From Kiritimatiellia bacterium (GTDB lineage: Bacteria; Verrucomicrobiota; Kiritimatiellia; JAAZAB01): a stretch of DNA of 64,000 bases. The position numbers and the translations under genes were made by a program. The stretch spans positions 72,463 through 136,462 of the forward strand of contig JAQUMN010000002.1 of the NCBI GenBank assembly GCA_028718125.1, in the 5' to 3' direction. A model generated the notes under the pieces. It saw only the letters and a program-made list of their open reading frames with translations. It had not been told where the DNA came from and did no database searches. Shown here piece after piece: positions 17,802 to 25,329 of the stretch (position 1 is the first letter of the stretch; each line of letters opens with the position of its first letter).

Positions 17802-17923
17802 CATGGCTGCGTCAAGAACGGTCTCGCAGGAGCTCGACCCTCCATAAATTCTTCTTTTTCGGTGTTATTGGAGGGCGGAGCGCCTGCGACGCCACCGGTT
17901 CCGGCATGGATGACGCAACCCTG
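17802..17923 (+). mobile_element. Short non-coding element with terminal inverted repeats, copy 4
   Basis: The ends read CATGGCTGCGTCA and TGACGCAACCCTG. The flanks AAATACAAAA (17792-17801) and AAATACAGAA (17924-17933) match at 9 of 10 positions. The central part differs from copy 3 but keeps the CCCTCCAT and ATTGGAGGGCGGAG arms. It lies in the aroC leader, 60 bp upstream of the aroC start. Confidence 0.83.
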
Positions 17924-18016
17924 AAATACAGAACATAGCGCAAAGGTTTCTATGGCCAGGCCAGCCGCCGCGTGCTATATTATTTAACAAGTCCGCGAGC
18001 AATCCTTGGGGGTGGA

Positions 18017-18871
18017 ATGGATTATTATCCTGTTCAATCCAACGAGCATAATACCATGCGGTTAAACGCCGACCCCGTAACGCCGGCGCAGATTCTATGC
18101 ATGGCCAAGGGGTTTTCGCGTATTTTCTGGGGCGTGTTTTTCATGGTCGGCCTGTTTTTGAGCCAGGCAGGTCTGGAAGTCTTTCACGGCGTTCGTATTC
18201 CAGCCTACGTGGTGGGCGCGGGCATCGTTGGCTGGGGAATATGGTTGTTGCAATCAGCCGGTCCCACCAGTCGACGATGGCACAGGCGCACCCGAATGGC
18301 CCTGGGGCTAGTATTCCTGGTAATTTATTTTGCCCCGTTTATCACCTGGTGGCAAGCTATGCCCGGCAAGAATTTTTTTCTGGTTAATGTTCTTGGCATG
18401 CTGATGGCCGGCATGGGGATCCTTTTGCTGGTCAATCTGTTGGCCGCTGACGCGTGCATCCTGTTTAAAGAGCGGGGTAGCCAGGTTGAGTCTCAGGTCT
18501 TTGCGGTTGGGGTCGTTTTCCTGATGATCGCGCCCTTTTTGATCGGTCTGCTGTTTGCGCTGGTGGCTTCCATCCGCTATAATTCCTTGTTTGCCGAGGA
18601 AATTTGGCTGACAATAAACCGCATGCCGATCTGGCTTTACGTGGCAACCACCTTGCCGTGCTCGCTGACCCTGGTGGCTTCGTGGAAAGCCAAGTCCCTC
18701 TGCTACCGGCGTTTGTGGGACAGTGGGGCGAAGACGGACCCTCCTGCGCCAGAGAGCTTCCCCCTACGCGAAGCCGCTTCGGCGGGACAAGACGGAGGGC
18801 AGGAAGAGAAGCAAACGCCCAACGCCCAACGTTCAACGCCGAATGGCAGAGCGGAGGACGGAAAGACATGA
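18017..18871 (+). CDS. Multi-pass membrane protein, possible ABC-transporter partner
   Basis: 284 residues if started at the ATG at 18017, which follows GGGGGTGG; the frame also opens at a GTG at 17972. About six hydrophobic helices can be counted, for example FWGVFFMVGLFLS, YVVGAGIVGWGIWLL, ALGLVFLVIYFAPFI and VVFLMIAPFLIGLLFALV. The stop overlaps the start of an ABC-2-like permease in an ATGA junction, so the two probably work together. The last 40 or so residues are encoded by a dispersed GC-rich repeat (18764-18803) and do not look like native protein. No ATPase gene is nearby. Function is unknown. Confidence 0.65.
   Translation: MDYYPVQSNEHNTMRLNADPVTPAQILCMAKGFSRIFWGVFFMVGLFLSQAGLEVFHGVRIPAYVVGAGIVGWGIWLLQSAGPTSRRWHRRTRMALGLVFLVIYFAPFITWWQAMPGKNFFLVNVLGMLMAGMGILLLVNLLAADACILFKERGSQVESQVFAVGVVFLMIAPFLIGLLFALVASIRYNSLFAEEIWLTINRMPIWLYVATTLPCSLTLVASWKAKSLCYRRLWDSGAKTDPPAPESFPLREAASAGQDGGQEEKQTPNAQRSTPNGRAEDGKT
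18764..18803 (+). repeat. GC-rich 40-bp repeat inside a coding tail
   Basis: This sequence is the same as 7201-7240 except for one base. It is translated as the C-terminal tail PLREAASAGQDGG of the upstream membrane protein. It therefore shows a repeat absorbed into a reading frame. Confidence 0.75.
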
Positions 18872-19833
18872 GAACTGTATTCCTCCAGGCATGGACCCTT
18901 GCGGCCAACACGGTGCTGGACATTACCCGGCAACCGGTGATTTTGCTGTTGACCACTACCTGCGTTGCCCTGATCGCGCTATTGCCCTCGACAGCGGTAT
19001 TTGCCTTCGGGGAAGAGGCGCGGCTGGTCCGCGATGGAGCCCTGGCGTTCCACCTCGTCTTTGGCCTGCTGGTGGCCGGCGCGGCAGCCTCGGCCACAAT
19101 TTACACCGAAATCAAGCGGGGTACTGCTGCCACGGTCCTGTGCAAACCGGTTTCCCGCAGCCTGTATTTTCTATCCACCTGTGCAGGCATACTGATCGTC
19201 CTCCTGATGTTCTGCGCCACCGCCCTGCTGGCCGGATTGCTGAGCGTGCGCATGGTCCTCCCGGGCATGCAAACTGACGGGCGAATTGGGGCGATATTCC
19301 TAACGGCCATGTTGGTCGCGTTTGGCTATGCAGCGGCGGCAAATTTTATGTTCCGGGGTTCGTTCGTTTCCCAGGCATGGGGCGCCCTGCTTCCGTGCCT
19401 GGCGGCGGCATTTGTTACGGCAGCCTGGCTGGACCCTAACTGCCACGGGGCACAGTTCGGCAGCCTGATGGCGTGGCACATGGTCCCGGCCGGCATCCTG
19501 GTCAGCCTGGCCGTCATGGTCCTGGCAGCGCTGGCAGTCAGCCTGTCCACGCGGCTACCGCCGGTCCTCAGCACCTCGGCCTGCGCGGTTCTTTTTTTCC
19601 TCGGTCTGGTGTCGGATTACCTGTTCCGCTCTGCCGCCACAACCTCCTGGTGGGCAGAGCTGGGCTACCGGCTATTGCCGAATTGGCAGGATTTCTGGAT
19701 TGTGGACACCCTTTCCGGCGGCGGCAATATCCCATGGGGCTATGTGGCCGGGGCCGCCGGCTATGCTGCGCTGTATGCCGCCGCAGTGCTTAGCTTGGGC
19801 TTGCTGTCGTTTCGCCGAGTCGAAATTTTATAA
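18868..19833 (+). CDS. ABC-2-type permease-like membrane protein
   Basis: 321 residues from the ATG at 18868, in an ATGA overlap with the preceding gene and after GGAGGACG. About seven membrane helices are visible, starting with VILLLTTTCVALIALLPSTAVF. YTEIKRGTAATVLCKPVSR after the second helix is characteristic of ABC-2 and NosY-like permeases, which often describe gene families for export or membrane assembly. No ATP-binding subunit is adjacent. The protein is inner-membrane; the substrate is unknown. Confidence 0.72.
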   Translation: MRTVFLQAWTLAANTVLDITRQPVILLLTTTCVALIALLPSTAVFAFGEEARLVRDGALAFHLVFGLLVAGAAASATIYTEIKRGTAATVLCKPVSRSLYFLSTCAGILIVLLMFCATALLAGLLSVRMVLPGMQTDGRIGAIFLTAMLVAFGYAAAANFMFRGSFVSQAWGALLPCLAAAFVTAAWLDPNCHGAQFGSLMAWHMVPAGILVSLAVMVLAALAVSLSTRLPPVLSTSACAVLFFLGLVSDYLFRSAATTSWWAELGYRLLPNWQDFWIVDTLSGGGNIPWGYVAGAAGYAALYAAAVLSLGLLSFRRVEIL

Positions 19834-20266
19834 ATTAATTTTTTCGTCCGCTTCCCTGCCAGCCCGGGCCCATCTACTCGAACAGCGGGCAAAAACAGCC
19901 GGTCCACGCGTGACGCCTGGCAGTAAATAACGGCTTTACAGAATAGATAGCGGTATTTAACATCAGCATACAGCCTGTTTAATTAAAAATTCGTCAACTT
20001 ATGGGTTGAATTATCCGTAAGGCCTCAGTTACTGGGTGGCGCTGAATATTTTCTGTCATTCCCGACCTGACTCGCCTCGGCGAAGCGCTCCGGCGGAGCC
20101 TGGGTCGGGAATTCAGAAATATTCAATACTGATACTGGATTCCCGCTTTCGCGGGAATGGCAGCATTGAAGACTGCCGTCGTTTTGCCCCACGTAACTGA
20201 GGTCAATTATCCATTTACATTATGCCAAGACACCGATAAAGATCAGCGATGCAGGAAAAAACCGAC
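19834..20266. other. 433-bp gene-free stretch with a paired-hairpin repeat
   Basis: No gene is seen. The paired-hairpin repeat copy at 20055-20163 occupies the centre. The remainder is AT-rich and may include a promoter for the DUF202 gene. Confidence 0.55.
20055..20163. repeat. Paired-hairpin repeat, copy 2
   Basis: The left half GTCATTCCCGACC and GGGTCGGGAATTC encloses a nested GC-rich stem (CTCCGGCGGAGCC). The right half is CTGGATTCCCGCTTTCGCGGG followed by AATGGCAG. It has the same head-to-head arrangement as the copy in leuS, but is extended to 109 bp by the nested stem. Confidence 0.7.
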
Positions 20267-20596
20267 ATGAGTGATTTCCCTTATGCAAGATTCAACAGCG
20301 ACGACCTGATTTTGCGGGACGAGCTGGCAATTGATCGAACCCTTCTGGCTAACGAAAGAACCCTCCTGGCGTACCTTCGTTCCGGAGTTGCCCTGCTGAT
20401 CGCCGGTGTGTCAATCATTCATTTCTCGCAGGAAGGATGGTTTTGGGCGGTTGGAATTGCATGTATTCCAACGGGAGTGATTACCGGCATGGTCGGCATG
20501 GCAAGATTCCGGAAAATGAACCGATCTATTTCCATCGCCCGCCGGCAGTCGAAGACAAAGGAACTGGGGAACGTCGGACCATCTCCTGAAGCGTAG
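20267..20596 (+). CDS. DUF202-family small membrane protein
   Basis: 109 residues from the ATG at 20267, which follows AGGAAAAAACCGAC; an in-frame ATG at 20249 is the alternative. RTLLANERTLLAYLRSGVALL is the DUF202 signature. Two membrane helices are visible (ALLIAGVSIIHF and WAVGIACIPTGVITGMVGM), where many relatives have three. The function of the family is not established. It lies 68 bp upstream of the radical SAM gene on the same strand. Confidence 0.82.
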   Translation: MSDFPYARFNSDDLILRDELAIDRTLLANERTLLAYLRSGVALLIAGVSIIHFSQEGWFWAVGIACIPTGVITGMVGMARFRKMNRSISIARRQSKTKELGNVGPSPEA

Positions 20597-20664
20597 CGTC
20601 GATCCGCAGCAGCGCCGACGCTTTCTGAAAAGTCAACCTGAGCCGTCACGAAAACACCATCAAC

Positions 20665-21795
20665 GTGAATACCCCCTCAATATATTCCTGCCTGTCGCGG
20701 AGGGAGTTCCTGGGTTGCCTGGGAGCGGGTGTGGCCGGCTGCGCCTTGGCGGACACGCCGGCCGGCGCGGCGCCGGGCGGGGAGAATTTGCGCGAAGCCT
20801 CATTTTACGAGCCGTTGGACGGCGACAGGGTGCTCTGCAAGCTGTGCCCGCGCGGATGCGTGGTGGGCGACAAGCAGCGCGGCTACTGCCGCGTGCGTGA
20901 GAACCGCGGCGGACGCTATTATTCGCTGGTCTATGGCCGCCCCTGCGCCCTCCATACCGACCCGATCGAAAAGAAGCCGTTTTTTCACGTGTATCCCGGC
21001 AGCAAGGCTTTTTCCATTGCCACGGTGGGATGCAACATGGCCTGCAAGTTTTGCCAGAACTGGGACATTTCGCAGGCCGGCCCCGACGATATCCAGCCGC
21101 CGTATCAATCGCCCGAGGCCATCGCGCAACAAGCCTCAACCGCCGGTACGCGCACGATTGCCTACACGTACACCGAGCCCACCATTTTCTTTGAATACAT
21201 GGCCGATTGCGCCAAGGCCGGCAAGGCACGCGGCATTGAAAGCGTCGTGGTCAGCAACGGCTTTATTACCGCGGAGGCCCAGACAGCGCTGTTCCCGCTG
21301 GTCAAGGCCATCAAGATTGATTTCAAGGCGTTCACGCCATCGTTCTACCGGGACACCTGCGACGGATTCCTGGAGCCGGTTAAGGAATCCTTAAGGCGTC
21401 TGGCAAAATCCGGTGTATGGTACGAAATCGTCGTGCTCCTCATTCCAACCCTGAACGACAGCACCGACGAGATCAAGCGCATGACGGCCTGGATTGTAAA
21501 GGACCTGAGTCCGGACGTGCCGCTCCATTTCTCCCGCTATCATCCAATGTATAAGATCAAAAACATCCCCCCCACCCCGCCCGACACCCTGCGCCGCGCG
21601 CGGCAGATTGCGGTGGCCGAAGGATGCCGCTTCGTCTATATCGGCAACATACCCGGAGAGGAAGCCCAGAACACCATTTGTCCCTATTGCCAGGCCATGC
21701 TCATTCGCCGCTACGAATATCGCATCCTGGAAAATAATATTGTCAAGGGCACTTGCAGGGCCTGCGGCAAGACAATTGCAGGCGTGTGGGAATGA
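20665..21795 (+). CDS. AmmeMemoRadiSam-system-type radical SAM enzyme
   Basis: 376 residues from a GTG at 20665. Cys123, Cys127 and Cys130 in CNMACKFCQNW form the 4Fe-4S site that cleaves S-adenosylmethionine. An N-terminal cysteine group (CKLCPRGC at 58-65, then Cys75) and a C-terminal CPYCQAML...CRACG pair are typical of this family of PflA-like activases. Residues 12-27 (RREFLGCLGAGVAGCA) resemble a twin-arginine signal, which this family sometimes carries. The usual partners, the MEMO and AMMECR1 proteins, are not adjacent. The natural substrate is unknown. Confidence 0.88.
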   Translation: MNTPSIYSCLSRREFLGCLGAGVAGCALADTPAGAAPGGENLREASFYEPLDGDRVLCKLCPRGCVVGDKQRGYCRVRENRGGRYYSLVYGRPCALHTDPIEKKPFFHVYPGSKAFSIATVGCNMACKFCQNWDISQAGPDDIQPPYQSPEAIAQQASTAGTRTIAYTYTEPTIFFEYMADCAKAGKARGIESVVVSNGFITAEAQTALFPLVKAIKIDFKAFTPSFYRDTCDGFLEPVKESLRRLAKSGVWYEIVVLLIPTLNDSTDEIKRMTAWIVKDLSPDVPLHFSRYHPMYKIKNIPPTPPDTLRRARQIAVAEGCRFVYIGNIPGEEAQNTICPYCQAMLIRRYEYRILENNIVKGTCRACGKTIAGVWE

Positions 21796-21929
21796 TCCTT
21801 CCTGCGCCAGAGCGCTACGTTAGAAAGCAGGCGGCAGACAACGGATGACGGCACGTAGAGCGTGAAGCCTAAGAGCGTTGGCCCCGACAGCAACGAAACG
21901 AAGTTCGCGTTACTTTTGCCAAAGATATT

Positions 21930-24900
21930 TCATAAATACATACCGACCTGGCGATTATCCGAGCCGGACAGCATGATATAAAAACTCCGCGTTACGGGAT
22001 CATAGACGGCCAAATCGGCCTTGCCATCATTGTCGTAATCCCCGGTGCGCGCCACCATCGTCGGGCCGCCAAATCCTGTTATACCCCCGACTGTCGTATA
22101 GTTCTGGCCTGAGTATGTGCACAGCCACACTCCGCCTGCCGGCTGGTAGATCATCAGATCGGCCTTGCCGTCCCTGTCGTAATCGCCGGCCACCGGCACA
22201 GCACCGGCTCCACCGGTAGTCACCCAGCCGAAGAGGGCAAATGAATATCTGGACAACAGCATTTGCCACCTGCCTGTGGCCGGTTCGAATACGGCCGGAT
22301 CGGTCGTGCCGTCGCCATCAAAATCCGCGCTGGCATTGAGCCATCCTGAGCCGCCCAGGGGGATCCCGCGTGGATCGGAATAATTCCAGGACGACAGCCA
22401 AGTGATCAACTGGCCCGCAGTTGCGGAGTATACGGACGGATCCGACTTGCGGTCACCATCGAAGTCGCCAATAACCGGCACGCACCCGACACCACCCATG
22501 TTTGTCATCCCCCCCAACTCGTATGATTGCGCGGAGAACAGCACCGAGAGTATGCCGACGGTTGAATTATAGACTGCCGGGTCGGTTTTACCATCCCCGT
22601 CAAAGTCAGCCGAACACTCAATTTCGCCCGGCCCACCCATGACCACTCCAAAAAGATGATAACTATTGCCCGAGAACGCTATGCGCAACTCTCCATTCTG
22701 ATATGCGGATGGATCAGCCCTGCCGTCGCTGTCAAAGTCACCGGCTACCGCCACAGTTGAGGTAACGGCCCCAGCGGCATGGATCACCAAGGCATAACGC
22801 TGTGGTCCGTTGGGCACGTTGTATCCGCTGACTCTGATTCGAATCGTCCCAAGGGTTACGGAAGGCAAATCAACGCCTTCGACGTTGTTGAGCCGATCGG
22901 CGCCGGCCAATCCATTGGGATAATGGACAACGCCATCGGGCATTGTCACCGTCAAATCCAGATCATTGACCAACTGGCTCGCAGCCGGGAGGCTGGCCGG
23001 ATAATCTGACCAACACAACGTGATGCTGATGCGGTTGGTCCCGGAGGAGACAAACGAAAACGTTTTACCGCCACCCGTAACCATGGCATCCACCGAGTTC
23101 GTCATGTCATAATATATATTTGTGTAACTCGTTGAAGGAAACAACGTGCTGGCCAGATCCACCTGGCCCCAACCTTCGACATTATTCGGCCGCGCACCCC
23201 CCGGTATTTCGCGATACGGACCCACGCCGTACTGGCCCGGCGAAAGGGAACGGGCGCCATTGACCATGATCGCCTTCATCAAGGCTGCGCTGGGATCGGC
23301 AAAGCCGCGGTACGTCTGAAGATACTGGCGCACCAATGCAGCCGCCCCGGCCGTCAGCGGCGTGGACATGCTCGTGCCGCCGTTAAACGTGTAATAATTG
23401 CTGGAGACATCACCCAGAATCCCCGAACCCGTGCCCCATCCCAGGCTGGCGCCCGGCATGCGCGAACGACAGGAAATGATATCCGTACCCGGCGCCACGA
23501 TATCGGGCTTGGTCCGCCCGTCAACGCAGGGGCCGCGACTGGAGAAGGCCGCCATGCCCTGGTGCACGGCGTCAAACGCGGTGGAGATCAAGTCATCACG
23601 AATCGGATTGGCGGGATAATCGGTAGGCCAATTTTCTCCCCACGTAGCAGCCGAATAGCCGCCCGACCCGGAAGGCCGCTTGGATTCGGCCGCGCCCACG
23701 GTCAGCACATTCTTGGCCGTGCCGGGCGCCCCCATCGAGGTCGCACTGATCACGCCATTGCTATTGGCGTCTACGCCGCTATTGCCGGCGGAAAACAGGA
23801 CGAGCATGTCCCTGATATCCCACATAAATTGGTCGGCGCTCTGGGAGTTGGCATTATATTGTCCATTAATAGCAGCCCCCCAACTGTCGGTATGGATCCG
23901 CGCGCCCGAGGTATAGGCTTGCCAGAAAAGATTGGTCAGTTCGTCGGGAATGCCCCCCAGCTTGCCGCCACTATCCATGATGCTTTGAAACACCAGCAAC
24001 GCCTCATAGGCCGATCCCCGGAACAAGCCGTTGCTATAGGCCGCGCCGCTGCCCAACACGGACCCGGCCACATGCGTGCCGTGCCCGCCCGGATCGCCCG
24101 TCGTGGCCGAATCGGACCAATTATTCGGCCGACCCAGCGCAAAGGCGGCGACGACGCGATTGCTGAAATCCGGATGAATCGTATTGGTATTGCCGGTGTC
24201 GAGGCCCGTATCGGCCACACACACAACCTGTCCCGCCCCCGTCAGAGTATAGTTGGTCCACAGGCTCTGCACATTCATGTGTTCGCTGTCCGTACCGATA
24301 TTGTTATGCAATTTCGGCGCCACATACACCTCGATGAATTCGACTTCGGGCAGACTAAGGAGTGCGGACACGCCGGCAACGGACATCCGGACGCGCAGCA
24401 ATCCGCGTTTCCCGCTGGACGAAATTGACAACACTTGGCCATTTCTGCCCAGGACGGCATCCCGCACCACGGAAACCGTTGCGGAAGAAAAGGTCTGGAT
24501 CGTAAAGGTTTCATCCGCTATGGCGACAGGTCCAACCGTGTTCAGCGCCGCGGCGACCCGTTGGCCCAGGGTCGGATCGGTTTTGTACTCCGGCTTGAAT
24601 GGCCCCACCCACTGCACGCATTCCAGCGCCGCCACCTGGCCGAGCTGGCTGGACGTCAGCTCCACAATAAAGGCGTTATCGGGCAAATAGCCGCCTAACC
24701 GCGCGCCGGTTCGCTCCACCGCCTGTTTCCATGCCTGCTGGACGGGGCCGGTGAATTGAACGATGAACGGCAAACGCCTGTCAGCGTCGCCAAACTGACC
24801 CGGCATAGATGCGGAATCAGCAGCTATTTTATTTTGCGCGTTGAGCACGCCATTCCGAGCCTGTTGTGCGACGGCCGAAGTATCGATGACAGCATTGCGC

Positions 24901-25007
24901 AACCGGATACATGAGCCTGCTTCCAGCGAGCCGGCCAACGACACCAAAGGCAGTAGTGCCGCCAAAAGTGCGCCAGCCAATATCGACAAAATGCCATATT
25001 GCCTCAT
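21930..25007 (-). CDS. Secreted subtilisin-like (S8) serine protease with FG-GAP-like repeats
   Basis: 1025 residues, from an ATG preceded by GGAGGAATC. A signal peptide covers about residues 1-26. The S8 catalytic triad is clear: Asp in VVCVADTGLD (about 265), His in GHGTHVAGS (about 309) and Ser in GTSMSTPLTAGAAALV (about 545). A pro-domain-like region precedes it, and a beta-rich P-domain-like region with DLDLTVTMPDG follows it. The last 280 or so residues are six repeats of GDFDGDGKTDPAVY type, each about 47 residues, which look like calcium-binding FG-GAP/VCBS blades. The protein is expected to act outside the cell or at its surface, perhaps on polymers. It stands alone. Confidence 0.93.
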   Translation of the reverse strand: MRQYGILSILAGALLAALLPLVSLAGSLEAGSCIRLRNAVIDTSAVAQQARNGVLNAQNKIAADSASMPGQFGDADRRLPFIVQFTGPVQQAWKQAVERTGARLGGYLPDNAFIVELTSSQLGQVAALECVQWVGPFKPEYKTDPTLGQRVAAALNTVGPVAIADETFTIQTFSSATVSVVRDAVLGRNGQVLSISSSGKRGLLRVRMSVAGVSALLSLPEVEFIEVYVAPKLHNNIGTDSEHMNVQSLWTNYTLTGAGQVVCVADTGLDTGNTNTIHPDFSNRVVAAFALGRPNNWSDSATTGDPGGHGTHVAGSVLGSGAAYSNGLFRGSAYEALLVFQSIMDSGGKLGGIPDELTNLFWQAYTSGARIHTDSWGAAINGQYNANSQSADQFMWDIRDMLVLFSAGNSGVDANSNGVISATSMGAPGTAKNVLTVGAAESKRPSGSGGYSAATWGENWPTDYPANPIRDDLISTAFDAVHQGMAAFSSRGPCVDGRTKPDIVAPGTDIISCRSRMPGASLGWGTGSGILGDVSSNYYTFNGGTSMSTPLTAGAAALVRQYLQTYRGFADPSAALMKAIMVNGARSLSPGQYGVGPYREIPGGARPNNVEGWGQVDLASTLFPSTSYTNIYYDMTNSVDAMVTGGGKTFSFVSSGTNRISITLCWSDYPASLPAASQLVNDLDLTVTMPDGVVHYPNGLAGADRLNNVEGVDLPSVTLGTIRIRVSGYNVPNGPQRYALVIHAAGAVTSTVAVAGDFDSDGRADPSAYQNGELRIAFSGNSYHLFGVVMGGPGEIECSADFDGDGKTDPAVYNSTVGILSVLFSAQSYELGGMTNMGGVGCVPVIGDFDGDRKSDPSVYSATAGQLITWLSSWNYSDPRGIPLGGSGWLNASADFDGDGTTDPAVFEPATGRWQMLLSRYSFALFGWVTTGGAGAVPVAGDYDRDGKADLMIYQPAGGVWLCTYSGQNYTTVGGITGFGGPTMVARTGDYDNDGKADLAVYDPVTRSFYIMLSGSDNRQVGMYL

Positions 25008-25145
25008 AACCGATTCCTCCCATGATAATGATTATCTGAAACTACCATTGGTTTTGATGAGCGAAGAATCTAACTCAAATTAATGTATTTTCATCTTTTC
25101 ATGTCCACAGGTCAACCTCATTTTCCTCGCTATTCATCTTGTTTC

Positions 25146-25326
25146 CAGGGCTACGCCAAGGACGGTCTCGCGTGAGCTCCCGCCGTCGCCAGTAGGCATG
25201 GCAAGGAAGCTGCTCCTCAATAAATGCAAATTTTTTAGCGATATTCAAAGGCGTCCCGATCACACCGCCGTCGGCGGGTATCGGGACTGCGACGCCGCTG
25301 GTTTCAGCATGAATGACGAAGTTGTG
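25146..25326 (+). mobile_element. Diverged short non-coding element, copy 5
   Basis: The left end CAGGGCTACGCCA and right end TGACGAAGTTGTG are degraded family termini. The interior keeps GGACGGTCTCGCG, TAGCGATATT and CTGCGACGCCGCTGG, with extra bases making 181 bp. The flanks ATCTTGTTTC and ATCTTATGCA agree only in the first five bases and one later, so this is the oldest copy. Its right edge lies 4 bp from the stop codon of the neighbouring gene. The stretch 25008-25329 holds nothing else I recognise. Confidence 0.6.
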
Positions 25327-25329
25327 ATC

